In this document: one piece after another, positions 1-9,395 of the stretch
Position numbering within the stretch: position 1 is the stretch's first letter
Layout: every line of letters starts with the position of its first letter
Assembly (NCBI GenBank): GCA_029204225.1
Contig: MU832648.1
Coordinates: forward strand, 1 to 64,000
Length of the DNA stretch: 64,000 nt
Direction of reading: 5' to 3'
Source: Diphasiastrum complanatum
Taxonomy: Eukaryota > Streptophyta > Lycopodiopsida > Lycopodiales > Lycopodiaceae
Notes under the pieces: model-generated
What the model saw: the letters and a program-made list of their open reading frames with translations, nothing else
What the model was told of the DNA's origin: nothing
The model's database searches: none
Made by a program: the position numbers and the translations under genes

Positions 1-225
1 GGTGCATGTGTAGTAGGATACGACATTGGGTTAAATGGTAGAAAATCAGGAGCAGGGCTAGACGGAGGTGTATGAAAAGCAGGTGGAGGTGATTGTGGAT
101 TGAGGGGTACAAGAGGTGGGGAGATACTGCGTGGCAGAGATGTTTGGATTGGGTTAGTGGTAACAGTGGTTGATGGAAGTGCAAATAGTAACTGTAATGC
201 AAAATCATCTACGTTGAATATGGAG

Positions 226-783
226 TCAAGTAGGGTGGAGATTTGTATAGGTGAGGGCTTTTGTGGAAGTGTGGAAGTGAAGCTCGTGTTGAGAGTTAGT
301 GAGGGTGTGGAGGTGGCAGTAAATGGTGGGGGGTGGTGGTGGGAGTGTGAGAGCAAGCGATGGAGAAGAGATTGTCTGTGTGCACGGAATCACACCCATA
401 GGATCAAAGCCGAAAGTGTCTGCCATCCCGGAGCTGCCTGCTGCTACCGCTACTGCTTGTCTGCGTTGCTGGGCCTGGTGAAGTAAGGTCGTCTGCTGCT
501 CTAGGACCTCCTTTGGGACCTGAGATGGTTTAAGACTCCCTCCGGATTCAGCATATTCCACCCCGATGTCACTGGATAGAATGTCATGAGGGACATCGGC
601 TTCTGTGCTGATCGCCTTCCCTTTCTGCTTCTTAGTAGGTGGGGTTGGTGAGACCAATTCGGCTGTCGGTTGGGGGGTGGGTCGCTTTTTTGTGCTGGGA
701 TAAATAGCATCTAGCTCCTTGATGGCGGCAGCCGCCTTAGACCCCCAATTGTTTGGTAACCAACATGTGGAAGAGATAGCCAC
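226..783 (-). CDS. Post-integrase ORF of Gypsy element 1, unknown function
   Basis: Open frame of 185 aa lying directly after the integrase core on the minus strand and overlapping its end in another frame. It begins with a basic, Pro/Thr/Lys-rich stretch (residues about 25-65, including KKQKGK, which could be a nuclear signal), then a Gln/Ala-rich segment (about 95-115) and a proline run (PPPPP near residue 150). No family is recognised. It could be an accessory 3' ORF of the element or low-complexity sequence that is open by chance. The first methionine is arbitrary because the element is broken here. Confidence 0.35.
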   Translation of the reverse strand: MAISSTCWLPNNWGSKAAAAIKELDAIYPSTKKRPTPQPTAELVSPTPPTKKQKGKAISTEADVPHDILSSDIGVEYAESGGSLKPSQVPKEVLEQQTTLLHQAQQRRQAVAVAAGSSGMADTFGFDPMGVIPCTQTISSPSLALTLPPPPPTIYCHLHTLTNSQHELHFHTSTKALTYTNLHPT

Positions 784-1052
784 ATTTGGTAGTTGGTTTT
801 TGAGCTTTCAATGGTGGATTCCGCCTGGCCATTGCAGCGTGGATAGTATGGGGAACTTTTGCGATGTATCACAAAAAATTTGGAAAGAAGATCTGCTATG
901 ACAAAGTTAAGGAAATGTGTACCCCTATCACTGATAAGCTCTAGAGGACATCCGAAACGAATTGTAACCTGTTCATAGAGAAATTTGGCGATAGAACGAG
1001 CGTCAGCGTTGCGAACAGCTCTTGCTTTAGCCCATTTGGTGCAATAGTCCAT
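711..1052 (-). pseudogene. Gypsy integrase catalytic core (element 1)
   Basis: 113-aa piece of a retroviral-type integrase, which joins element cDNA to chromosomal DNA. The three acidic positions are visible: Asp in the opening MDY motif, Asp in SDRGTHF and Glu in the NGQAES motif. The usual continuation after the glutamate helix and the C-terminal DNA-binding part are missing, since the frame runs into unrelated sequence after NYQMW. The zinc-binding N-terminal part lies just upstream (1138-1857) in a different frame. Family is certain; function is lost. Confidence 0.85.
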
Positions 1053-1137
1053 AGCTACTATGATGTAACAAGATTGTGTGTGTCGAGCAGGACTAATAGG
1101 TCCAACATAATCAATTCCCCATTTCTGGAAAGCTTGA

Positions 1138-1857
1138 TCAGTGGTTACGGAGTGAAGGCATGTAGTCTATTTTTTGAAAGCGTTTTGTGCGTTGGCAGAC
1201 ATTACAAGCCTTAGTGTAATTGTGCGTATCCTTGAAGAGTGTTGGCCACCAAAAACCAGCCAAGAGGATTTTCTTAGCAGTTGTTTCAAAAGAGAAATGG
1301 CCTGCACCAATACCTTCATGAGTGAGGGAAATTACAGAGGGTATTTCGCCTTCAATAAGACATCGTCGAATAATTCCATCTAACTCTTGCTTGTAGAGTT
1401 GTCCTGCAATTAACGTGTAAGATTTAGTTTTGAGGACCAACGCACGTTGTTCAGGTTTAGAGAAGAAAGGATCCATCTGTCCTAAAGTTAAATATTCTGT
1501 AATTTCCTTAGCCCATACAGGTGTAGAGTCAACTTGGAAAAGGATTGCATATGGTAAATCATCGTTGACGCCTTGATCAAGGGTAGGAAGGTTAGGGATT
1601 CGGGATAGATGGTCTGCTAGAAAATGCTGAACTCCCTTACGAACCACGATCCTAAACTCAAATTCTTGCAGTAATAGGATCCATCTAGTAATACGGCTTG
1701 TGGTGTAGGTCTTGTTGATGATATACAACGGTGCTTGATGATCAGTGAAGAACGCAAAGACTTTTTCTAGAAGATAACGGCAAAACTTTTGAACCGCATA
1801 TACCATTGCCAAGGCTTCACGTTCAGTAGTGGTATAATTGACTTCAGCAGGTATCAA
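1138..1857 (-). pseudogene. Gypsy RNase H C-terminus and integrase zinc finger (element 1)
   Basis: 239-aa open frame. Residues 1-90 are the C-terminal half of Ty3/Gypsy RNase H (TTTEREALAMVYA, then the TDHQ motif, ending ADHLSRI). Residues about 180-230 carry the HHCC integrase zinc finger (HEGIGAGHF ... CNVCQR), with GFWWPTLFKD between the two pairs. The frame overlaps the preceding RT/RNase H frame by 4 bases and stops before the integrase core, which continues at 1052 in another frame. RNase H removes the RNA strand during reverse transcription; the zinc finger helps integrase assemble on DNA ends. Confidence 0.85.
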
Positions 1858-2171
1858 TTGTCGAATAAGAAAACGTATTGGGTAATCCTTTTTAATTCTC
1901 CTGATTGGGTGAGCACTGCTCCAATGGCATACTTGGATGCATCGGTATGCACATGAAATTCTTTAGAATAATCAGGAGCCCGGAGGATGGGTGCATTGGT
2001 AACGGCTTCTTTGAGTTGATTAATGGCGATGTGTTGTTCATCCGTCCATTTGGGAACTACAACTACTTTGTAGATTAAGTGTGCTTTGTTAGCGAAATCG
2101 AAAATAAAGCACCGATAGTAGTTGGCGTGGCCAAGGAAAGAGTAAACTTCACGTATCGTACGCGGTTCCAC
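1854..2171 (-). pseudogene. Gypsy RT thumb and RNase H start (element 1)
   Basis: 105 aa. It contains the conserved connection motif REVYSFLGHANYYRCFI followed by APILRAPDYSKEFHVHTDASKYAIGAVLTQ, the N-terminal strand of RNase H with its catalytic Asp in HTDAS. The frame stops after about 105 residues and pol resumes at 1857 in another frame, so at least one frameshift separates the two RNase H halves. Confidence 0.85.
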
Positions 2172-2758
2172 TAGATTTTGAATATAAGGATCTTTTTAGG
2201 GTTAGTGGCAATGCCATTTTGTGAGATAATATGTCCTAACACAATACCATAGGTTACCCAAATCTGGCATTTTTCAGGATTAAGAGAGATGCCGAAGTGT
2301 TGACATTGGATAAAAAAAAATTTGAGCACAGGCAGATGGCGTATTTCTTCGGAATGTGCTCCTAAATCGTCCAAGTAAACTTCTAAGGTATCGCCCATCT
2401 GCTGAGAAAAGGTCGCTTGCATAACACGTTGGAAGGTGCTAGGAGCATTGCAGAGACCAAAGGGCATGACTTTCCAGCAGAAGGTTTCCCATTCTGTGGC
2501 AAAAGTGATTTTGTGTTGATCTTCTTCAGCGATTTGGATCATACTGTATCTGCTAAAGCCATCTAAGAAGGAGTAAGCCTCATCTCCTGCTAGATTTTCT
2601 AAGATGGATTCTCCAAAAGGTAATGAAAAATGATCACGTTCGGTGACGGCGTTAAGTTTCTTAAAAGACACAAGAGTCAACAATGGATTTTGCTTGCAAT
2701 TTCTACGCACTATAGAGCTATGCCCTAAGGAATTTATCCTACATGAAAAATAGTACAT
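2171..2758 (-). pseudogene. Gypsy reverse transcriptase palm (element 1)
   Basis: 195-aa frame with most of the RT palm: RDHFSLPF, AYSFLDGFSRY (first catalytic Asp), [18 protein letters not shown], and VYLDDL with the YLDD active-site box. The C-terminal part carries GISLNPEKCQIWV and LGHIISQNGIA. The N-terminal fingers degenerate upstream of KKLNAVTERDHF, at about 2690-2758. Catalytic residues are intact, but the protein is cut off from protease and RNase H. Confidence 0.88.
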
Positions 2759-2759
2759 T

Positions 2760-3180
2760 CTATGTATATGTGTACCATAGATGACATGTGTCTATGATAG
2801 TCCTCCAATCAATGGGGAGTTGATGAGGGCCTCCTTTTCTCTCCTTGAGGTCAGGAGCTCAAATCCAATCTGACTCACATATGAGGACATTCCAAAAAAA
2901 TAAACTATCCTAAGCAAACTCTAACAAACTGTGCATAATAGCATACAAGGTGATTTAACACAATAATAGTATACAAGGCAACTCAAAAGATCATGAGAAG
3001 AGAAGCTTTGCCATATGCATGGTACTCTCAAACTCAAAGAAATATTTAAATTACTCAAAAGTGTGACTGAAAAAAGAGATTGCAATTTAGAATGATCAAA
3101 GCGTTAAACTTATTTACGTCCTCAAACTCACCTGGAAAAATCGTGATCATAGCTAATCCCCCCCTATGGGGGCAAATCTC
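2760..3180. other. Non-coding stretch after Gypsy 1
   Basis: AT-rich sequence without recognised coding potential. At 2811-2870 there is a stretch that faintly resembles a worn tRNA-derived SINE promoter, but it is too degraded to call. Confidence 0.4.
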
Positions 3181-3182
3181 AA

Positions 3183-3183
<1 letters not shown>

Positions 3184-3244
<61 letters not shown>
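3184..3244. repeat. Compound microsatellite (GT)n(GA)n
   Basis: About 16 GT units pass directly into about 14 GA units. Read on the minus strand it gives (TC)n(AC)n. It lies between possible host-exon-like sequences. Confidence 0.98.
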
Positions 3245-3247
<3 letters not shown>

Positions 3248-3451
3248 CAAGAGATAATACTTACAAGATACACCTCGAAATTAACGATCCCATATTTGAT
3301 CTTTGTTGTAGAACGTGTATGCTTGTTCAGTACTTTCGTTGGCTTTTGCTCCAAGAATTGGTAGACCAGGTAAAAAGTTAATGAAATCCTAACAACGGAT
3401 CGATATCGCAACTACAGGTTTGCAAAGCGCTTACAAGTGTTGCCATTGGAC

Positions 3452-3712
3452 TCAACAATTGCACTGCTGACATATGAGACCTTGCTGCTCAGCAGATTCA
3501 TGCGTTATACAGAAGTTATTCGAACCACTTTCTTGTGTAGCAGGATATGTAGCATTTGAATCACCAATCAAAGTGATGATGAGATCGCATCTCGCTGCAG
3601 CACCTTCGGAAATAAAATGCTTAGTGTGCTTATAATATTTCGGATTGGATTCAAATCCAAAAATTATTCCTCCACCTGCGGCAGATTTGACATGTAAGGA
3701 GATAAGACAAAA
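3452..3712 (-). other. Possible host-gene exon, unidentified
   Basis: On the minus strand a pyrimidine-rich tract ending TTCAG at 3713-3717 is followed at once by an open frame of 86 codons, ending with TGA at 3452-3454. The peptide has ordinary composition and includes AAGGGIIFGFES and GAAARCDLIITLIGDS, quite unlike the transposon ORFs around it. No ATG opens it, so it would have to be an internal or terminal exon. I do not recognise the protein. A donor-like CCAG/GTGAGT lies further along the minus strand at about 3130. It may be a real exon, a remnant, or chance. Confidence 0.3.
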
Positions 3713-3799
3713 CTGAAGTCACAGAAGGTACTTGTAGACGTTAATGAGAGCTAAACTAAAGCACTGGAGCCATAGAAGATGATCTGATACAAAGAGTTT

Positions 3800-4850
3800 A
3801 TACATTCCCAGAGATTTTGGTGATGTGTCTGAAATGGCATCAAACTTTTTCTCAGGTTGCTTGCAAATGGCTCTTTTGCAAAGCCAAAAAAATTGATCAG
3901 AAAGGAAGGTATCTTCTAAACGAAGCTAATTACGATATTAAAGAACTTCAAGCAATTATTAACCAGGAAATGTCACCAAGAAAAAACCATTTACATGTCA
4001 ATGAGAATAAAAATTTACACATTCTGTCGAGAGCCGAATTCGCCATGAAAATATCATTGAAATGCTGAAGACTTCACAATGCAAAATTAATTCGCTTCAG
4101 GAAAACTCTTCCCAGAGATGAAATTAGCATCAACAAGAATATAAGTACAGCCAAAAGCTCTAATGTGTTGTAATAGAGCAAGGAATCGCGTTAAGGAATT
4201 GCTTCAATAAGCGTGAAAGCATCTGCTTTCAGCAATCGGCCATAGCTGCATCAAACGCTACAAATTTGTGCGGAAATTCGAGCGAAAAAGAGAAAGAAAG
4301 CGAGACAAGAAGAATCGAAACGGCCAGTGTAGATGCGCAAACGTCCAGCTTTAAAGTTCCAAATCTAAAAGCAGTTCCCAGAGAGTTTCACAGGAAATTG
4401 TAAGCCGGTTACCCGAGGCAGAGCTTAGGGGTGGGTGCTAAAAGCGGGAGAATACGTTCGAATAAAGCCAACCCCAACAAAATTCATATCTATGAAACAT
4501 TCCCATGGATGGGGGGGCTAATAATTGCTTCCAAATATGTGGATTACAACATTATATGGTCAAAGCATATCCAAAGCACGCTCCATGTCTCCACCTAGGT
4601 GCATACTTCTCACTAGATTAACTCCATCAGTTGGTCCTATGGTAGACATCTTGAACATAAACTAGCAACGCAATTTTGTCCCGCCAGCACAGGGTGTACA
4701 AACACATAAGGAAAAATGAGCTAAACAAGATGAATAATGAGTTAAAGGAACATGCCATTACAAGCGGAGAGACCATAACAAAATCATGATGAAAGCAAGG
4801 TGAATTAAAGTCATCAAATATTTACATCAATAGCATAACATAATTTTTAA
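3800..4850. other. No clear gene; possible eroded 5' region of a minus-strand gene
   Basis: Short plus-strand frames here (for example 3817-4068) show no family. On the minus strand 4480-4230 is CT-rich and less CpG-poor than its surroundings, like a plant 5' leader, and contains ATGGCCGATTGC followed at once by a stop. I cannot support a gene model. Confidence 0.3.
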
Positions 4851-4853
4851 TAG

Positions 4854-5237
4854 TTAAAAGTTGCAAACCTGTGAATGAGTTGTTGTTGTAGTAGGTGCAT
4901 CAAGGATCTCTCTTTCAAGGATTTTCAACACATTATCAATCGAGATTGGGCCATCAGTGAGGCGCACTCCTGTTTCTGAGATGTGCCCAAACTGCTTGCC
5001 AAGATCGATGCTAATAGCATTCAACTCCGAGCGGGTCATGTCTCTCCACTCGAAAATAGCAATATTATATCCGAAGTACAAATTTTGTATCGCGTAATAG
5101 CCCTTGTCCAAATGGGCTTCGAAATGCTGAATAGTAGCTCTGTTTGTTTGTATTGAACTTGGAATTGAAATTGCAAACAACTTGTAAAAATGCTTTAGAA
5201 ATCCCGAAAACACGACATAAAAATCATGATATTTCAT
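4854..5237 (-). CDS. Hypothetical 127-aa ORF
   Basis: Open frame with non-repetitive composition: an aromatic-rich first third, then TRSELNAISIDLGKQFGH and a C-terminal part ending in a threonine run. No motif or family is recognised and it has no operon-like or splice context. It is upstream, on the same strand, of the possible exon at 3452-3712. Could be a remnant of a host gene or a random ORF. Confidence 0.2.
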   Translation of the reverse strand: MKYHDFYVVFSGFLKHFYKLFAISIPSSIQTNRATIQHFEAHLDKGYYAIQNLYFGYNIAIFEWRDMTRSELNAISIDLGKQFGHISETGVRLTDGPISIDNVLKILEREILDAPTTTTTHSQVCNF

Positions 5238-5239
5238 AA

Positions 5240-6630
5240 GTTGGAAATGCTAATAACAAATATCATACAAACGGGACAGAAACAAAAGAAATACAATTGT
5301 GTACCTTCTATAGGATCTCCATGATGTTGATGCATGCAAGCTTCTCTGGCGTGTTTTTGTGTTGTTATAAAGGTGCTCATTGTGTGTTGTGGAAGTCGTT
5401 TTGTTATTCGCTCGGTTCAATGTCGCATGCATCCAATAGGAACATTTGTCGTGTCGAGGGATAGATATGTACCTCGTCAAGTTGTTCAAAGGTCATAGTT
5501 TGTGATGGTTTTGTTTCCTCTTTTAATTTACGAAATACCTATCAAAGAATGCAAAATTATCAATCGTTATGACATAATAGAATGCCAAAAGGCCAAACAT
5601 ATATTATTGCAGACATTGCATTCAATGAAGCAACAGAGTTTTGTTACAAAATCAATTATGTCTTTTTGTAACACAACAGATGGCACTTTTATTGTGATCA
5701 AGATCGCTTGTCTTATTTGATACATGACAAGTAAGTATGGTGGGAATAATGTGAATGGTGATAATAGTGTGGCGACTCTCGTTTTTATATAATCTATGTA
5801 ATGAATTTTGCCATCGTAATATCCATGTCCAAATGGAAACAAGAACGGAAAGATTGCACTTTCTAAAGTGATAAATAATTTTCTTCAACTATGAATGGCA
5901 TGCCGGATATGTTAGTTTTGAATATCGAAGTCTCATTTCTTTCATGCATTGAATCCCTTAATCGTAAATTTGAATATGTATATATGTCATTTTTTTGAAT
6001 ATCATGTGTTTTGCTACAAGGCATTATGTCCTTTAGCAATATGTACACTCGTTTGAATGGATCACTTTGCATGTTTCGAAATCTATCCATTTCTGTCCAA
6101 CATTTTTCGATCGATGCCAACGATATGAATGGCAAGCTCTTAGTTTGAGATCCATATTCATATAAACTCAAAAACATTCGCAAGATTGGATTATGCAAAA
6201 CGTTTTGTTGTAAAACATTTCATATCTCTTTCGTGTCATGATTCTTATCACATATAATCAAGTTGCAGGCATTAAGACTATCAAATAATGACCTCTTTTC
6301 AATGCGGCCTATCACAAATGAGTTAACATATCATGTGACATATGTGAATAATTTCAGATCACTAAGATCCAAAATGTGTCCCTTAATCTTTGGTTAGAAA
6401 GTCAACGCAACATTCAACATTGCCAATGTAGAAAAATCAGCATCTACTCTTGAAAAAGGTCCAAACTCAATAAGAACTTGATAAAACATCAAATATATGA
6501 TAGAATGAAGTTGTTGTCTGTACAATAACCGTACCCTACTGTACTTCCCATGTGTGGATCCAAAAATAGCAAAATATGAGCATTCTACACACAAGATTGC
6601 AAGATATCATCAAGATAGTGCACCAATGGA
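5240..6630. other. AT-rich stretch, no supported gene
   Basis: Several 60-110-aa frames on both strands, none with a recognisable motif. No LTR, tandem repeat or splice pattern seen. Confidence 0.4.
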
Positions 6631-6639
6631 TAGATGAAC

Positions 6640-6664
6640 CCAAGAGAACTCGTGTATAAGCATG

Positions 6665-6731
<67 letters not shown>

Positions 6732-7024
6732 TTCTCCACGAGTTTACATCCTTTTATAGTAGGTCCATGCCTCATTAATGAATCTTTGGTTTTCCTCCAT
6801 AACAAAAACCCTATAAAAAATGTGACTAGATTCAGTGCATCTAACAATCAAATTTGATTGTGTCCAAAATTGACCTCCTAACTTTCCCACACTTTCGAAA
6901 AGTAATAATTCAAATGAACTTTGACTAAAATAACTTTCATAAAGTTTATCTCTAAGTCTAAAATGCATTTTGGCCTAATATTAACACTTGACCAAAATAT
7001 GACTAAACTAGATGATTTCTCACA
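6640..7024 (-). repeat. 3' LTR (part) of recombinant Copia relative, copy A
   Basis: On the minus strand a purine tract GAAGAGGGAG (7025-7034) is followed by TGTGAGAAATC, the usual polypurine-tract plus LTR start. The same arrangement recurs at 59625-59767 with closely similar sequence (copy C). The outer LTR end cannot be fixed because no second LTR is in the window; the lower boundary is a guess. Confidence 0.6.
6669..6728. repeat. (GA)n microsatellite
   Basis: Thirty uninterrupted GA units, equal to CT on the minus strand. Located close to or inside the 3' LTR of copy A. Confidence 0.98.
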
Positions 7025-7600
7025 CTCCCTCTTCAACTAGTTTTGGCATAGTTTTAACTATACTACCTTGATCCAACTTTAGAATGATATTCATCCTAAG
7101 TATAGACCTCCCTTCAAATGTTCTAAAGTAGTTTCCATAATTGATACAGAGAATAGTGTCCACATTGGATATTTCACTATTTCTTACATCAATTTTACAC
7201 ATCAAGATGTAAGTAGAACACGAAGAACCAAATAGAATGTAAATGAAATGATTCCTCCATGCTTCAAACTTTGAACTCTCTAGAAAATTACAGCAACCAC
7301 ACAATAGATGTGAGTGATTACCACTTGCTTGCTTGTCTTCTCCAACTTTGTCCTTTCTTGATATGTCTCCATCATAAAACTCCATGAGCCTCCATTGCCA
7401 TCTTGCCACAAGATATCATCACCACTTGATGACTTGGCCATGAATGAGTGACATAATGAATCTCCATTAGCTTCATTTTCATCAGCAAAATCATCCAAGA
7501 ATGCTAGTACAACTTCAACATCAAAATGATGGAAACCAATGTAGCTAGTTTTACCATATCTTGACAATTTGCACACATCCACATGAAATTGATCAAACAT
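7020..7600 (-). pseudogene. 3'-most coding-like part of copy A, unknown
   Basis: Two overlapping minus-strand frames (7280-7600 and 7020-7409) together match one continuous frame in copy B (39329-39739). Shared short motifs include HSFMAKSS, DDILWQDG and GGS, and later FGSSC and ILMCKIDVRN. A single frameshift near 7380-7400 explains the split. No family recognised. Confidence 0.45.
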
Positions 7601-7642
7601 GAGATAGAAGAAGTAAAGTAAACTTGATAAACACTTGCTTGC

Positions 7643-8158
7643 TTATCCTTTGACCTTAATTGAGTCTTTAAATACCTGCAAAAATAGATCCAAAACATCT
7701 TTGCCAAATGACCCTCCTTTGATGCTATTGACTAGCTCCAAATTGCCACTTTCCCTTTTGTGTTCTTGAAGCCCTTTGAGATCAACCTCTTGATCTTCCA
7801 CTTGACCATCAAATCCATTGACTAAGACCTCTTTTCCATATATATTAGTTGATTTTCCCGCTTGAAAACCATGAGAATCAATATCCACTTGCATAGAATC
7901 ATCTACATAAGAAGATTCTCCACAATATGTGAGTAAAGCAAAGTGAGTCGCTTCCACTTGCTTACCTTTCTCTTGATCATCAAAGATATTAAAGACATGA
8001 ATATCTTCATACACGAACCTTTGGAAATACTGCCTCTCAAATATATGATCTAGATCCAACAAGATCTCATCAATGCTTGATCTCGAATTTCCACAAAGGT
8101 TAGTGAAAACAATGCCACCATCATAAATCAAAAGATAAATTCCAAACTTTTCATCCAA
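7643..8158 (-). pseudogene. Unknown ORF of copy A, C-terminal half
   Basis: 171-aa open frame starting MDEKFGIYLLIYDGG. It corresponds to the C-terminal half of the longer copy B ORF (40092-40802) and runs on beyond its end. Shared motifs are IVFTNLC, DEILLDL and EVTHFALL-like sequence. In copy A the upstream half is in another frame (8128-8568), so the frame was broken by a small indel near 8230-8280. Acidic, mixed composition, no recognised domain. Confidence 0.5.
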
Positions 8159-8568
8159 CGTGAAGTAGAGTAGGTGAAGATGAGTATCAAACCTAATAAA
8201 TTGAGCCTTCTTGATTCCATAACAAACCTCAATAAGCTCACAAATGAGATCTTCCTTGCCTTGAAGAAATTGCCTCTCATTTGCTCCATGTAGTCTTCTC
8301 CAACCAACCTTCTTCCATCTTGATCATGAGTGATTAATTCATAATCATAGAATCCTTTGAGTTGATGAAGATATGTGAGATCCATGCCTTGGATCTTCCT
8401 AATAACCAATCTTCCTTTGCTCTTTCTTTCATAAGGCTGCGTCTTAATGATTGCATCATAAGAAGTAGAAACCTCAAAAACATTAGAAGCCATGAAAAAA
8501 ATCATTAGTACCTTCAACATAAGGATGATTGAAGTACCCTCAATTTTCAAACAAGAACTTCTATTCAA
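8128..8568 (-). pseudogene. Unknown ORF of copy A, N-terminal half
   Basis: 146-aa frame. Its first 95 or so residues match the copy B ORF, including the hydrophobic stretch SIILMLKVLMIFFMASNVF and the motifs KIQGMDL, HQLKGFYDYELITHDQDG and LVGEDY. After MEQM the match leaves this frame and continues in the frame of 7643-8158. The hydrophobic stretch could be a membrane anchor or signal sequence. Confidence 0.5.
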
Positions 8569-8611
8569 TGTTTTAGGTAATGACTAATATGATAATGATT
8601 ATTTCTCACTA

Positions 8612-9184
8612 TCATCCACAATCACATACTTCTCTTCTTCTTGACTTGTGACTATCTCCCTCACCAAGTCTCTTGATATAGCCATTTGATCTACTCTCTT
8701 TATGAGGAAATGTGACACCACTTGCTGCAAAAATGACTTTCTTGGACTCATCACAAAAAAAATTTAGAAGAACCACCTCCTTCATGCATGCACTTAGCAA
8801 CATCTTTTTCCATATGATCAAAGAAATCATTAGCAATAATCTTTTCCAAGGAAGAACCTTCATCACCTCCATTGATGAAGTTAGCTCTTTCCTTACCTTT
8901 TGCATTCTTTCACTTGCCATGAAGAACCAGTGAAAAACCATCGTTATCCTCATATCTAGCCAAGTTAGCACAAAGATGAACATCTCCAAGAAGCATATTA
9001 GATCTTGACCTAGATCTAGCATAAAGAAGCTTGTTAGACTTTGCATAAGATCCACCAATCTTATTGATGGTAAAAGGGAACCTTGGAAAGTTGAGACCAG
9101 TCTCCTTTTCCATTCCATCATTTTTGTTAGCCATAACAAAAACATCAAGCTTGAAAAGTCTACCTTGTCTATTGCCCCTAGCAA
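8612..9184 (-). pseudogene. Copy A region between pre-integrase and unknown ORF, frameshifted
   Basis: The last third of this 190-aa frame matches copy B 40799-41089 (motifs ESKKVIFAASGVT, SNGYIKRLGEGDSHKS). The first two thirds read out of frame relative to 8910-9389. It marks the coding continuation after the pre-integrase domain, but no integrase motif (HHCC or DDE) is present. Confidence 0.4.
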
Positions 9185-9389
9185 CCAAGATTTCTTCCTT
9201 TATAATGAAACAAGCATCACCACCAAACTTTACCATGTATCCTTTCTCTATCATTTGACCAACTCTTAACAAATTCTTTGAAAGTGAAGGAATGTAAATA
9301 ACACCATCAAGTCTTGCTTTTCTACTAGTAGAAAGACAAAAAGGAATTGAACCAATTCCTTCAATCACACACTTACGACCATTGGCCAC
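8910..9389 (-). pseudogene. Copia protease C-terminus and pre-integrase region (copy A)
   Basis: 159-aa frame. It opens with ANGRKCVIEGIGSIPFCLS and continues through LDGVIYIPSLSKNLLRVGQMIEKGY to GNRQGRLFKLDVF, the standard Ty1/Copia segment between the aspartic protease and integrase. The protease DSGA box is lost because the element is cut at 9395. After LFKLDVF the expected LWHKRLGH motif is replaced by the family-specific sequence shared with copy B. Confidence 0.85.
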
Positions 9390-9395
9390 ATGTAT

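Larger units (their letters stand above)
226..2758 (-). mobile_element. Ty3/Gypsy element 1, decayed pol region
   Basis: On the minus strand the order is RT palm, RT/RNase H junction, RNase H plus integrase zinc finger, integrase core, then an extra ORF, which is the Ty3/Gypsy pol order. No gag, protease or LTR is visible. The 5' side stops at about 2750, where RT homology runs into unrelated AT-rich DNA. RNase H and integrase motifs look like the non-chromovirus Tat/Athila-like group (no chromodomain seen). The pol is split over several frames, so this copy is dead. Lineage is an inference from motif flavour. Confidence 0.85.
6640..9395 (-). mobile_element. Recombinant Copia relative, copy A
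   Basis: Minus-strand order: protease C-terminus/pre-integrase region (8910-9389), about 1.7 kb of unrecognised coding-like sequence, polypurine tract, LTR. Integrase, RT and RNase H are absent. The whole 7190-9395 stretch matches copy B (39372-41600) in the same order, and 6901-7255 matches copy C (59641-59991). Homology ends at 9395, where unrelated C-rich DNA starts. The unrecognised segment therefore belongs to the element family and is not a private insertion. Confidence 0.75.

Noticed and set aside
100-486. 128-aa plus-strand frame
   Set aside because: It is the antisense of the proline-rich Gypsy 1 ORF (226-783) and Gly/Val/Trp-rich for that reason.
2811-2870. Possible tRNA-derived SINE (GGAGTTGATG ... 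GAGCTCAAATCC)
   Set aside because: The B box has two mismatches, the A box is poor and no flanking duplication is visible.
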